Below are positions 1 to 10,354 of a stretch of 64,000 nucleotides of DNA, one piece after another; positions within the stretch are counted from its first letter, which is position 1; every line of letters begins with the position of its first letter. Source of the stretch: Bradyrhizobium sp. LTSP849 (GTDB taxonomy: Bacteria > Pseudomonadota > Alphaproteobacteria > Rhizobiales > Xanthobacteraceae); NCBI RefSeq assembly GCF_000938255.1, contig NZ_JYMR01000013.1, positions 62,001-126,000 of the forward strand. Reading direction: 5' to 3'. The position numbers were made by a program, and so were the translations under genes. The notes beneath the pieces were generated by a model. It worked only from the letters and a program-made list of their open reading frames with translations. It searched no databases and was not told where the DNA came from.

Positions 1-1
1 T

Positions 2-802
2 GACGACGTCGACCAGATCAAGGCCTGCCTGCTCAAGGTGACCGAGGAGCGCGCCGCGATCCTGCGCGATGCCGATTTCGACTGCCTCGCAGCCAACACC
101 GCGGCCGGCGCGCTGATCTGCGCAGACCCGTCGCTGGCGCTTGCCGAGACCGAGCTGAACAGCCTGGTGCTCGGCCTGATCGGCAAGCTGGACCCGACCG
201 CGGCACGCTTTGCCTACGCCGAATACGGACGATGGACCCGGGAGCGCGATCGCAAATGCAATCTGGTCGGCAAGGAGAATGTGCCGCTTGCCGAGCTTGA
301 GTCCGCGGAAGGCTGTCTCGCCGACTATCTGAAGCGCCGGACCGACGAGATCGCCACCGCCAAGGGCGATCCGAAGAAAGTGTTCGGCCGCCAGGTCGCG
401 GCCAAATTGCCCGACACCGACGCGGTCGACTTCTGCGCCGCGCGGATTCATGCGGCCAATTCCTGCGGCAATTTCGTCCGCATCAACCGCGTCTACGCGC
501 TCGGCAGCCAGGTCAGTGAGCAGGAGGCGCAGGTCACCGGCGAGATCGAGATGGTCGTGCTGGCGCCCTTCACCGCCTGTAGCAAGGTCGCCTCCACCTG
601 CACCGGCACCTGCTGGGATCTCAGGACGGGTCGTCCGCAGCCGGCAACCGGCGGCAGAGAGCGATCCGGTGACGCCTTCAACGTCACGCGCCGGCTCAGG
701 ATCGAGCGGACCTTCGCCTTCGTCAAAGCCAATGACGGCTGGCGATGCCGGGAGGACGAGCTCGCGCCGGTGAGCTCGGGCACGTCGGGCGGGGGATCGT
801 AG
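2..802 (+). CDS. LprI-like (DUF1311) domain protein, 5' end missing
   Basis: The frame is open to the left edge, so the true start lies outside the window; the in-frame GTG at 38 has no convincing ribosome-binding site. The first third carries the lysozyme-inhibitor LprI/DUF1311 pattern: a Cys-containing segment (FDCLAAN), then CADPSLALAETELNSL, then a W-x-x-E-R-x-x-x-C stretch and a later CLADYLKRR. Family members are usually exported, but the signal peptide is not visible here. The last ~110 residues are Cys-containing and I do not recognise them. Substrate or partner unknown. Confidence 0.65.
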   Translation, partial: DDVDQIKACLLKVTEERAAILRDADFDCLAANTAAGALICADPSLALAETELNSLVLGLIGKLDPTAARFAYAEYGRWTRERDRKCNLVGKENVPLAELESAEGCLADYLKRRTDEIATAKGDPKKVFGRQVAAKLPDTDAVDFCAARIHAANSCGNFVRINRVYALGSQVSEQEAQVTGEIEMVVLAPFTACSKVASTCTGTCWDLRTGRPQPATGGRERSGDAFNVTRRLRIERTFAFVKANDGWRCREDELAPVSSGTSGGGS

Positions 803-812
803 CCTCTTTCTT

Positions 813-954
813 CCTTCTCCCCTTGCGGGAGAAGGTGGCGCGAAGCGCCGGATGAGGGGTGCTCTCCACTCGTAAGACCGTTCGTGAGGATAGAGACCCC
901 TCACCCGTCTCGTCGCTGCGCGACGAGCCACCCTCTCCCACAAGGGGCGAGGGT
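813..954. repeat. Palindromic intergenic repeat (CTCCCCTTGCGGGAG type)
   Basis: About 140 bp with complementary ends: CTTCTCCCCTTGCGGGAGAAGG at the left and CCCTCTCCCACAAGGGGCGAGGG at the right, plus inner arms around GATGAGGGG and CCCCTCACCC. Related copies or half-copies occur at 19441, 27488 and 40315. It fills the gap between the convergent LprI-domain gene and the binding-protein gene, so the folded RNA could also end transcription. Confidence 0.7.
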
Positions 955-976
955 GCACTGCTCGTGCGGCGAGAGA

Positions 977-2176
977 TCAAAACATCAGATTGTCCTTCAC
1001 CAGCACCCAGCGGCCGCCTTTGACCTGCTGCACCTGGGTGATGGTGTTGGCGAGGTGGTCGGTCTTGGAGAACTTCGTCGGCGGCGAGTTGAAGATGTCG
1101 AGGAATTTTTCGCCCGACTCCAACGAATCCAGCATCTTCTGTCCGGTCAAATCCTTGCCCGCCTTGTCCGCATAGAACGCGAATGTCGTCACCGCGTTGT
1201 AGCCGATGATGGCCTGCGTATTGGCGTCGGTGCCGAACATCTTCTTGTAGTTGATGAGCCAGTCGTGGACCTTGCCCTTGGCGGTGTCCTCATAGGGAAT
1301 CTCGAAGCCCGACGCCGCATAGAGCCCTTCGACCGCCTCCTTGCCCAGCGTCGGCACTTCCAGGACGTTGGTCGGGGTGGCGCCGAGGAAGGTGACGTCC
1401 CAGCCGAGCTTCTTCGCTTCCGTCATCGCGCCAATGGTCTCGCGGATCACGGTGCCGAGCACGACGAGGTCGCAGCCGTCGGACTTCATCTTGGCGACCT
1501 GCGCACTGAAATCGGAGGCGCCGCGCTTGTAGCTCGTCACCGAGGCCGGCTGCACCTTCATCGCAACCAATTGCTGATTGAAGCCGTCCAGCACGTTCTT
1601 TCCGTACTCGTCGTCCTGATGCATGATGCAGGGCTTCTGGAAGCCCTTCCACTCGATCATGTATTTCAGCGCTGCGCGCGTGCTCTCGACGTAGGGCAGC
1701 AGGTTGTTGAACTTCAGCCGCTCCTGCGGCTTGGCCGGATCGAACTTGAAGGTGAACTCGGCGGCCGTGAGCGGAAACAGCTGGAGCACACCGGCTTCGA
1801 ACAGGATGTCCTGCGCGGCAAGCGTCGGCGCCGATCCCATCGAGCCGATCATCACAAAGATCTTGTCGCGCTCGACCATCTTCTGCGAGGCCAGCACGCC
1901 CTTCTTCGGATCGTAGCCGTTGTCTTCCAGGATCATCCTGATCTTGCGCCCCTGGATGCCGCCGGCGGCGTTGATCTCCTCGACCGCCATCTTCATGCCG
2001 TTGGAGACCGGCACGCCCCAGACCTTGATCGGACCCGACAGATCCTGATGGGTGCCGATGACGATCTCGCCCGCCGAGATGCCTTCATTGGTGACCTTGG
2101 TTTGCGCCGCGGCCGGCAGACAGGTGAGCGCCACCGCGCCCATCGCAAGGCCGAACGCTCTCAACGATCTCGACAT
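977..2176 (-). CDS. Liv-type ABC transporter periplasmic substrate-binding protein
   Basis: A 399-residue type I periplasmic binding protein of the branched-chain amino acid/amide family (Peripla_BP_6). It has a signal peptide of about 25 residues ending in LPAAAQ, then the typical EIVIGTHQDLSGP opening and a GIQGRKIRMILEDNGYDP segment. It should deliver substrate to the permeases encoded upstream at 5730-7762. It is the last gene of a minus-strand run, 75 bp after the acyl-CoA ligase gene, which suggests co-transcription. The substrate cannot be read from sequence; linkage to a CoA ligase makes a carboxylic acid (fatty, dicarboxylic or aromatic) more likely than an amino acid. Confidence 0.9.
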   Translation of the reverse strand: MSRSLRAFGLAMGAVALTCLPAAAQTKVTNEGISAGEIVIGTHQDLSGPIKVWGVPVSNGMKMAVEEINAAGGIQGRKIRMILEDNGYDPKKGVLASQKMVERDKIFVMIGSMGSAPTLAAQDILFEAGVLQLFPLTAAEFTFKFDPAKPQERLKFNNLLPYVESTRAALKYMIEWKGFQKPCIMHQDDEYGKNVLDGFNQQLVAMKVQPASVTSYKRGASDFSAQVAKMKSDGCDLVVLGTVIRETIGAMTEAKKLGWDVTFLGATPTNVLEVPTLGKEAVEGLYAASGFEIPYEDTAKGKVHDWLINYKKMFGTDANTQAIIGYNAVTTFAFYADKAGKDLTGQKMLDSLESGEKFLDIFNSPPTKFSKTDHLANTITQVQQVKGGRWVLVKDNLMF

Positions 2177-2251
2177 TGACGTCTCCTCCTTGGGCCCGTG
2201 TTGTACAAAGGGCGAGGGCCATCGCTCCTTCGCTGTTTTTTCAAACGAGAT

Positions 2252-4090
2252 TCAGGCAACCGCCCGCGCGTGATACATCGCATCGATTTCCGCGGCATAA
2301 CGCTTGTTCACGAAATTGCGCTTCAGCTTCATGGTCGGTGTCAGCTCCTCATCCTCCGGCGTGAGCTGGCGCTCGATCAGGTAAAACTTCTTGATGGTCT
2401 CGACGCGGGCGAAATTGCCGTTGACCGTTTCGATCTCGCGCCAGATCAGATCCTGGATCTCCATGGCCCGGCACAGGCTGGCGTAATTGGTGAAGGGGAT
2501 GTCGTGGTCCTGGGCGAACTTCTCGACGTTCTCCTGGTCGATCATCACGAGACAGGTGAGATAGGGCCGCTTGTCGCCGATCACCACGGCGTCCGAAATG
2601 TAGGGCGAGAATTTGAGCTGGTTCTCGATCTCCGACGGCGTGATGTTCTTGCCGCCGGAGGTGATGATGATGTCCTTCATCCGATCGGTGATCTTGACGA
2701 AGCCCTCGTTGTCGATGGTGCCGACATCGCCGGTGCGCAGCCAGCCGCGCGGGTCGATGGTCTCCGCCGTCTTCTCCGGCTGGTTCAGATAGCCCATGAA
2801 CAGGAAGTCGCCCTTGATCAGGATCTCGCCGTCGGGCGAGAGCGCGACCTCGCCCCAGGGCACGGCCGTGCCGACCGAACCGAGCTTGATGCGCTCCGCA
2901 GGCATCATGGTGGCGACGCCGCAATTCTCGGTCTGACCGTAGACCTCATGGATGTCGATGCCGAGCGCGAGATACCAGCGGATCAAATCCGGCGCGATCG
3001 GCGCTGCGCCCGTGAAGGCGATGCGGCAGCGGTCGAGCCCGATCATGCGGCGGATGTTGCGGAATGCGAGCCGATAAGCGATGCGGCTGGCGATGCGCAG
3101 CGACAGCGGCGGCGTCTTGCCTTCGATCCGGCAATCGACCATGCGGTAACCGATGCCAATCGCATGGCGGTAGACCCATTGCTGCAACGGCGTCGCGTCC
3201 TTCAGCGCGATGGTGATGGCGGAATAGAATTTTTCCCAGATGCGCGGCACCGCGAAGAAGACGGTCGGCTGCACCTCGCGTAGATTATCCGGCACGGTTT
3301 CCGGGCTCTCGGCGAAATTCATCACCGAGCCCAGCGCGACCGAGATGTAGTAGCCGGCGACCCGCTCGGCGACGTGGCAGAGTGGCAGGAAGATCAACCG
3401 GTCCTCGTCCTCTCGCGCCGAAATGAAATCGTTGGCGTGCCGCATCTGGTGCGTGACGCTGCGGTTGGCATGCATGGCCCCCTTGGGCGGCCCGGTGGTG
3501 CCGGAGGTGTAGACGAGCACGGCGAGATCGCCGGCGCTGCGGCTGTCGATCATCTCCTGCCACAGCGTCTCGCGCCCGACCATGTGGTTGCGACCTAGCG
3601 CGCGAAACTCGTCGAGCGACATCACCATGTCGTCGGAGAAGTCGCTGAGGCCCTCCATGTCGAACACGATGATCCTTTGCAGGCTGGGGCAGCGCGCGCG
3701 GCAGGCCAGGAGCTTGTCGAGCTGCTCCTCGTCCTCGGCGAAGATCACCTGCGTCGCGGAATCATTGAGGAGATATTCGACCTGCGCCGCGGCATCGGTC
3801 GGATAGATGCCGGAAGAGACGCCGCCGGCGCACAGGATGCCCATGTCGGCATAGACCCATTCGGGCACGGCGTTGGCGACGATCGAGGCGACATCGCCGG
3901 GCCTGAATCCGATCGCATGGAGGGCGTAGGCGATCTCCCTTGAGATTTGCAGCCATTCGCGCCAGTTCGTCGGTTGCCAGATGCCGAATTTCTTCTCGCG
4001 GATCGCAGGCCTGTCCCCACGCACCTCCGCTGCGCGTAGAAAACTCCTCGCGATCGTATCGGCGACCGTCAGCACCGCCGGTCGGGCCAT
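2252..4090 (-). CDS. AMP-dependent long-chain acyl-CoA synthetase/ligase (FAA1-like)
   Basis: A 612-residue ANL-superfamily adenylating enzyme that activates a carboxylic acid with ATP and CoA. The AMP-binding P-loop YTSGTTGPPKGAM lies at about residues 194-206, followed by VYGQTENCG and the hinge region GWLRTGDVG, with the C-terminal ITSGGKNITPSEIE motif. This is the layout of the FAA1/long-chain group. The ATG at 4090 is preceded by a strong AGGAGG. It lies between the ABC ATPase and binding-protein genes of a Liv-type operon, so it probably traps the imported acid as its CoA thioester. Exact acid unknown. Confidence 0.88.
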   Translation of the reverse strand: MARPAVLTVADTIARSFLRAAEVRGDRPAIREKKFGIWQPTNWREWLQISREIAYALHAIGFRPGDVASIVANAVPEWVYADMGILCAGGVSSGIYPTDAAAQVEYLLNDSATQVIFAEDEEQLDKLLACRARCPSLQRIIVFDMEGLSDFSDDMVMSLDEFRALGRNHMVGRETLWQEMIDSRSAGDLAVLVYTSGTTGPPKGAMHANRSVTHQMRHANDFISAREDEDRLIFLPLCHVAERVAGYYISVALGSVMNFAESPETVPDNLREVQPTVFFAVPRIWEKFYSAITIALKDATPLQQWVYRHAIGIGYRMVDCRIEGKTPPLSLRIASRIAYRLAFRNIRRMIGLDRCRIAFTGAAPIAPDLIRWYLALGIDIHEVYGQTENCGVATMMPAERIKLGSVGTAVPWGEVALSPDGEILIKGDFLFMGYLNQPEKTAETIDPRGWLRTGDVGTIDNEGFVKITDRMKDIIITSGGKNITPSEIENQLKFSPYISDAVVIGDKRPYLTCLVMIDQENVEKFAQDHDIPFTNYASLCRAMEIQDLIWREIETVNGNFARVETIKKFYLIERQLTPEDEELTPTMKLKRNFVNKRYAAEIDAMYHARAVA

Positions 4091-4181
4091 GCGCGTTTCC
4101 TCCTTGTCGCTTTCCCTCCGCTGCCTGCCTTGCCGGCGGTCTATTGCGGATGAGCAGGTTCATCTAACGCCAAATCTTCTC

Positions 4182-4970
4182 CTAACGCCAAGTCTTCTTC
4201 TTTTTCCAGCGCCGCTCGCCTCGCGCGCCCTGTTCCTTGGCACCAAGGTAGAATTCCTGGATGTCCTGGGAATGCATCAAGCGGTCGCAGCTGTCGTTCA
4301 TCACGACACGGCCGATTTCCAGCACGTAGCCGTAGTGCGCCGTCTCCAGCGCCACCCTGGCGTTCTGCTCGACCAGCAGGATCGACATGCCCTGCTCCTC
4401 GTTGACGCGGCGGATGATGGTGAAAATCTCCTTCACCAGGATCGGCGACAGGCCGAGCGAGGGCTCGTCGAGCAGCAGCAGCGTCGGCCGGTTCATCAGC
4501 GCGCGTCCGATCGCGAGCATCTGCTGCTCGCCGCCGGAGAGCTGGCCTGCCGGCTGGTTGAGGCGCTCCTTCAACCGCGGGAAGTAGCCGTACACGCGCT
4601 CGATGTCCTCTGCGACGCCGTCGCGATCCCGGCGCGGATAGGCGCCCATCATCAGGTTCTCGCGCACCGAGAGGAACGGGAATACTTCGCGCCCCTCCGG
4701 CACATGACTCAAGCCGAGACGCACGATCTTGTCGGCCTCCATGCGCTGGATCGGCTTGCCCATGAATTCGATCGAGCCCTTCTGCGGATCGAGAATACCC
4801 GAGATGGTCTTCAGCACGGTCGTCTTGCCCGCGCCGTTGGCGCCCAGCAGCGTAACAATGCGGCCGCGCGGCACTTCCAGCGAAATGCCGCGGATCGCCA
4901 TGATCGGCCCGTAATAGCTCTCGATATTGGAAAGCCTCAGGATGATGTCCGATGTCACCGCGGCATCCAT
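4182..4970 (-). CDS. Liv-type ABC transporter ATP-binding protein (LivF-like)
   Basis: 262 residues when begun at MDAAVTSDII; a longer upstream extension in frame is unlikely because this ATG lies 4 bp after the stop of the preceding ATPase gene. Walker A GANGAGKT is at residues 43-50, signature LSGGEQQ, Walker B LLLLDEPSLGLSP. The SHVPEGREVFPFLSVRENL segment is typical of LivF. With the LivG-like partner it should power the import complex. The C-terminal tail is unusually basic (RRWKKKKTWR). Confidence 0.9.
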   Translation of the reverse strand: MDAAVTSDIILRLSNIESYYGPIMAIRGISLEVPRGRIVTLLGANGAGKTTVLKTISGILDPQKGSIEFMGKPIQRMEADKIVRLGLSHVPEGREVFPFLSVRENLMMGAYPRRDRDGVAEDIERVYGYFPRLKERLNQPAGQLSGGEQQMLAIGRALMNRPTLLLLDEPSLGLSPILVKEIFTIIRRVNEEQGMSILLVEQNARVALETAHYGYVLEIGRVVMNDSCDRLMHSQDIQEFYLGAKEQGARGERRWKKKKTWR

Positions 4971-4974
4971 TGCG

Positions 4975-5733
4975 TCAGGCTCCCAGATACGCGGCGACGA
5001 CGTCGGGGTGCTGCTGCACATCAGTGGGCGAGCCCATCGCCAGCACGCGGCCATAGTTCAGCGCGATGACGCGATCGGAGACGCGGTTGACCAGCGACAT
5101 GTCGTGCTCGACCATCAGCACGGTGACGCCGAGCTCGCTCTTCATGTCGCGGATCCAGAACGACATGTCGTCGGTCTCCTCGACATTGAGACCTGAGGAG
5201 GGCTCATCGAGCAGGATCAGCTTTGGCTCCGAGCACAGCGCGCGTGCCAGCTCGATCACCTTGCGCACGCCGTAGGGCAGGCCCGAGATCAGCTTGTCGC
5301 GATAGGGCTCGAGATCCAGGAACTCGATGACCTGCTCGACCCGACGGCGATGCAGCTTCTCGTTGGCGCGCACGCTCGGCAGGAACAGGAGCTCCTGCCA
5401 GAGCTGCGTGGTGGAATGGCGGTGACGCCCGACCAGCAGGTTCGACAGCACGGTCGCATTCTCGAACAACTCGATATTCTGGAAGGTGCGGGCGATGCCA
5501 AGCCTTGCGATATCGTAGGGCGGCTGCTCCGTGATGTCCTGGTCCTCGAAGAAGATACGGCCCGAGGTCGGCCGGTAGATCCGCGAGATCAAATTGAAGA
5601 TCGAGCTCTTGCCGGCGCCGTTCGGCCCGATGATCGAGAGGATCTCGCCCTTCTCGACCGCGAACGACACCGCATCGACGGCCTTGAGCCCGCCGAAATG
5701 CAGCGACAAATTCTCGGCGCGGAAATAGCTCAT
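4975..5733 (-). CDS. Liv-type ABC transporter ATP-binding protein (LivG-like)
   Basis: 252 residues. Walker A GPNGAGKSS at about 36-44; the signature is the LivG variant LPYGVRKVIELARAL rather than LSGGQ; Walker B LILLDEPSSGLN. The start overlaps the stop of the preceding permease gene by 4 bp (ATGA), which suggests translational coupling. It forms the heterodimeric ATPase with the LivF-like protein. Confidence 0.9.
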   Translation of the reverse strand: MSYFRAENLSLHFGGLKAVDAVSFAVEKGEILSIIGPNGAGKSSIFNLISRIYRPTSGRIFFEDQDITEQPPYDIARLGIARTFQNIELFENATVLSNLLVGRHRHSTTQLWQELLFLPSVRANEKLHRRRVEQVIEFLDLEPYRDKLISGLPYGVRKVIELARALCSEPKLILLDEPSSGLNVEETDDMSFWIRDMKSELGVTVLMVEHDMSLVNRVSDRVIALNYGRVLAMGSPTDVQQHPDVVAAYLGA

Positions 5734-6881
5734 CGGTTGCGCTCCGACTTCACATAGATCTTCTGCCGCTTGAAGGTGGCGCGCTTGTAGAGCGGGAACA
5801 GCTGGAAGAAGAGTTTTATCTTGAGCCAGCGCCCATAGAGCCCGAGCGGCTCAAACAGCACGAACAGCACGATGATGATGCCGTAGATCGCCCCCTTCAG
5901 CCCGTTCAGCGAGGCGAACGCGGCGACCTTGGACTGGACGTTCGCCGCGCCTTGCGTGCCGGCCCCGAACGTCGCGGCAATGCCGGCGATGATGCCGGGC
6001 ATGTCGTCCTTCAAATAAGTCAGGAACGGGTCGATCATCACGATGAAGATCGCGCCCAGCACGGCGCCGTGCAGGCTGAAGGTGCCGCCGATCAGGATCA
6101 CGATGATGAATTCGATCGAGAGCTGCAGCGTGAACATCTCCGGCGAGATGAAGGAGAGCTTGTGCGCGAACAGCACCCCGGCAAAGCCGGTGATCGCCGC
6201 CGAGATCGCAAAGGACTTCACCTTGTACAGCGCAACGTTGATGCCCATGCTGCGTGCCGCCGTCTCGCTATCGCGGATCGCGACGAAGGCGCGGCCTGTC
6301 GGCGAACGCAGCAGATTGAGCGTGCCGACGATGGTCAGCACCAGCACGGCAAGGCAAAGGAAATAGAAGGTCGGGCTGTCGCGTGGCACCGTCACGCCGA
6401 GCAGCGACGGCGCCTTGATCCGCATGCCCTCATTGCCGTTGGTGACGCTCTCCCAGCGCGCCAGGATCTCCTCGACGATGAAGGCAAACGAGATGGTCGC
6501 GATGACGAGATAGATGCCCTGGAGCCGTAGCGCGGGAAAGCCGACCAACGCGCCGATCAGGCCGGTCAGCGCGCCGGCAGCGAGGAAGTAGATTGGAAAG
6601 GGGACGTTGTATTTCTGCAAATAGGCGGCGGTGTAGGCGCCGATCGCAAGGAACGCCGCGTGCCCGAGCGAGGCTTGCCCGGTAAAGCCGGTCAGGATCA
6701 ACAGCGCCACGCCGACGGTCGCATAGATGCAGACGAAGACGAGCTGGCTCATCAGATAGCTGGAGAGCACGTAAGGCGCGACCAGCAGCACGGCGAGCAG
6801 CAGACCGTATGAGACCAAATAGCCCGAATGCGGAAACAGCCTGATGTCGTCCTCATAGTCGGTCTTGAACAGGAAGCGCAT
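5730..6881 (-). CDS. Liv-type ABC transporter permease (LivM-like)
   Basis: 383 residues from MRFLFKTDYE. The open frame runs further upstream, but that part is the antisense-like shadow of the neighbouring permease gene. Many membrane segments; the conserved GxTGQxSLGHAAFLAIGAYTAA and later GG(T)FSLHGAVLGA loops identify the LivM branch. The start is 5 bp after the stop of the LivH-like gene and the end overlaps the LivG-like gene by 4 bp. Confidence 0.88.
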   Translation of the reverse strand: MRFLFKTDYEDDIRLFPHSGYLVSYGLLLAVLLVAPYVLSSYLMSQLVFVCIYATVGVALLILTGFTGQASLGHAAFLAIGAYTAAYLQKYNVPFPIYFLAAGALTGLIGALVGFPALRLQGIYLVIATISFAFIVEEILARWESVTNGNEGMRIKAPSLLGVTVPRDSPTFYFLCLAVLVLTIVGTLNLLRSPTGRAFVAIRDSETAARSMGINVALYKVKSFAISAAITGFAGVLFAHKLSFISPEMFTLQLSIEFIIVILIGGTFSLHGAVLGAIFIVMIDPFLTYLKDDMPGIIAGIAATFGAGTQGAANVQSKVAAFASLNGLKGAIYGIIIVLFVLFEPLGLYGRWLKIKLFFQLFPLYKRATFKRQKIYVKSERNR

Positions 6882-6886
6882 GGCGT

Positions 6887-7762
6887 TCAGACCTTCTTGC
6901 GGACGTGAAGACCGAACAGGCCTTCGGGCTTGAGCAAGAGCACCGCGAGCAGCACGATATAAGGCGCGACGTCCTTCCAGCCCTCCGGCAGATAGAAGCC
7001 GGCCATGCTCTCGATCACGCCGATCAGCACGCCGCCGACGACCGCACCGGGGATCGAGCCGAAGCCGCCGAGCACGGCGGCGGGAAACGCCTTCAGCCCG
7101 AGCACGAGGCCGACATTGGAGTGGATGAAGGTGATCGGCGCGAGCAGCACGCCGGCGCAGGTCGCGACCGCCGCGCTGATCGCCCAGACGATCGACACCA
7201 CGCGCTTGACCGGAATGCCCATGTAGTAGGCCGCCAGCATGTTCTCGGAACTGGCGCGCATCGCGGTACCGAGCATGGTCTTGTTGAAGAAGAGATAGAG
7301 CAGCGCGCACAGGATGATTGTCGCCGCGATCACCGAGAGCTTGTCATGGGCGAGCACCAGCGAACCGATGCGCAGCACGCCCTGGCTGAACGGCGTGTCG
7401 ATCTTGAAATCGTCGGTGCCCCAGATCATGCCGGCGACCGAGCGCAGGAAATAGCCGAGGCCGATCGTGGCCATGATGATGGAGAATTGCGGATAGCCGA
7501 GGATCGGCCGCACCACGATCCGCTCGGCCAGCATGCCGAACAGCGCCATCGCAGCCACCGCGCCGGCAAAGCCGACCCAGTAGTTCAGGCCCATCATGCC
7601 GATAAAGGTGAAGGCGAAGAAGCCGCCCAGCATCATCAGATCGCCCTGGGCGAAATTGACGACCTCGGTGGCCTTGTAGACAAGCACGAATCCGAGCGCG
7701 ATCAGGCCGTAGACGCAGCCGAGCGCAACACCGCTGACCAGCTGCTGAACGAAATCCAGCAT
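6887..7762 (-). CDS. Liv-type ABC transporter permease (LivH-like)
   Basis: 291 residues from MLDFVQQLVSG, the family-typical start; residues upstream in frame do not look like protein. Hydrophobic throughout, with the LivH hallmarks GLIALGFVLVYKATEVVNFAQGDLMMLGGF and AVLGGFGSIPGAVVGG. It is the first gene of the six-gene minus-strand operon (permease, permease, ATPase, ATPase, CoA ligase, binding protein), so operon expression should start from the region at 7763-7935. Confidence 0.88.
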   Translation of the reverse strand: MLDFVQQLVSGVALGCVYGLIALGFVLVYKATEVVNFAQGDLMMLGGFFAFTFIGMMGLNYWVGFAGAVAAMALFGMLAERIVVRPILGYPQFSIIMATIGLGYFLRSVAGMIWGTDDFKIDTPFSQGVLRIGSLVLAHDKLSVIAATIILCALLYLFFNKTMLGTAMRASSENMLAAYYMGIPVKRVVSIVWAISAAVATCAGVLLAPITFIHSNVGLVLGLKAFPAAVLGGFGSIPGAVVGGVLIGVIESMAGFYLPEGWKDVAPYIVLLAVLLLKPEGLFGLHVRKKV

Positions 7763-7875
7763 CGCCGCGCTTCCTCCCGATGCAACCAGCGGTTCTTTTT
7801 GACCGCCTTGCCGCATCTTGTGTCCAGCCGCTACGCAGTCGTTTCGCCGCGTGAGCGCCATTTGTCCCGGCGTCA

Positions 7876-7904
7876 ATTCAGCCTGAACCGCCAAGCGCTG
7901 TCAA
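7876..7904 (-). promoter_or_regulatory. Possible promoter of the Liv-type operon
   Basis: On the minus strand a perfect TTGACA (7899-7904) is followed after 17 bp by CTGAAT (7876-7881), a weak -10 match. It lies about 115 bp upstream of the LivH-like start and points towards it. Only the -35 half is convincing. Confidence 0.3.
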
Positions 7905-7935
7905 CAAACGGTGACTTGCCTTTAGTCCAAGGCGG

Positions 7936-8771
<836 letters not shown>

Positions 8772-8775
<4 letters not shown>

Positions 8776-10298
8776 GCTCGGCGACGGCGCTTTCGTGGTT
8801 TGCCCGCCACGAACTCCGGCTCGCCTGGCGCGAATGGTTGGCGATGATGACCGGCGGCCGGCGACGGCGGACGCGTGTCGCGGTCATCGGCCTGCTGCTG
8901 TTCGCGGCACTCCTGCACGTGCCGGCCTGGGCGGTGATCGGCCGCTTTGCCGATCTGCAGCTACCGCTCGACAAATCCTCATTGATCGTGATCTCGGCGA
9001 CGATCTTCCTCGCCTGGACGCTGATGCTGTCGCAGGCGATCGAGTCGGTGACGCGGGTGTTTTACGCCCGCGCCGATCTCGACCTCATCATGTCGTCGCC
9101 GGCGCCACTGGCCAATCTGTTCTCGGTGCGCATCGCAGCAATCGCGCTGACGGTCACAACGATGGCGCTGCTGTTCTCAACGCCCTTCATCGACGTGCTT
9201 GTGATCGGCGGCGGGCCGCGCTGGCTGGCAGCCTTCGGCGTGGTCGTCGCGATGGGCCTGTCGGCAGCGGCGATCGCGATTGCCGTCACCATCCTGTTGT
9301 TTCGCCTGATCGGTCCGGCACGGACGCGCTTCGTGGCCCAGATCTTGGCCGCGATCATCGGCGCCGGCTTCGTGATCGCACTCCAGGTCGCGGCGATCAT
9401 CTCCTATGGTACGCTGTCGCGCTTCACCATCCTGACCTCCGGTGCCTTTGCCGAACACGCCCCCGATGTCGACAGCATCTGGTGGTGGCCCGCGCGGGCG
9501 ACGATGGGTGACAGCGAGGCGCTGCTGCTTCTGCTGGCGCTCGGGCTGGTGCTGCTCGGAAGCGTGATGGCGATCTTCTCAGGCCGCTTCGCCGACACTG
9601 CGATCGAAGCAGCCGCCTACGGCAAGTCAGGGCGCCGGATCACGAAGGAGCGCCCGTTCCGCGGCGGATCACGGCAGCAGGCGCTACGGCGCAAGGAATT
9701 TACGCTGCTGTGGCGCGATCCCTGGCTGATCTCGCAGACCCTGATGCAGCTGCTCTATCTGGTGCCACCGGCGCTGCTGCTCTGGCGCAGCTTTGCCGAC
9801 AGCTCCGCGGCGCTGACTCTGATCACGCCGGTCATCGTCATGGCCGCGGGACAGCTTGCGGGCGGACTCGCCTGGCTGACCATCTCGGGCGAGGACGCGC
9901 CCGACCTGGTCGCGACCGCACCGCTGACGCCCTCCGGTATCATCCGCGCCAAGATCGAGGTGGTGCTCATCGCGATCGCCGTCATCTTCTGCCCGCTGGT
10001 CGCGGTGCTGGCATTCGCCTCGCCGGCCCAGGCCGCGATCACCGCGGCCGCGGTCATCATCAGCGCGGCCTCCGCCACCGCGATCCAGCTCTGGTTCCGC
10101 GTTCAGGCCCGCCGCAGCCAATTCCGCCGCCGCCAGACCTCCTCGCGGCTTGCGACCTTCGCCGAGGCCTTCTCCTCGATCGGCTGGGCCGCCACTGCCG
10201 CGCTGCTCCTCGCACTCCCGATCGCCGGCCTCATCAGCGGCTTGATCACTGCGGGCCTGGTTGCGATTACATGGAAATTCAGCCCGCGCAGGGAGTGA
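8772..10298 (+). CDS. ABC-2 type exporter permease
   Basis: 508 residues with roughly ten or more hydrophobic segments and a charged middle loop (about 285-310, GKSGRRITKERPFRGGSRQQALRR region). The N-terminus RHELRLAWREWLAMMTGG followed by a membrane segment is typical of large single-gene ABC-2 permeases. It is translationally coupled to the ATPase gene (ATGA overlap). No substrate clue in the neighbours. Confidence 0.75.
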
Positions 10299-10354
10299 GG
10301 GGCGACGTTTATTTACCCCTTTAAGGCGAGTGCATTCTGCCTTATTGATGGGCA

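Noticed and set aside
884..2179. 431-residue plus-strand open frame opposite the binding-protein gene
   Set aside because: Arg/His/Leu-rich shadow of a high-GC gene; the minus-strand protein has a signal peptide and family motifs.
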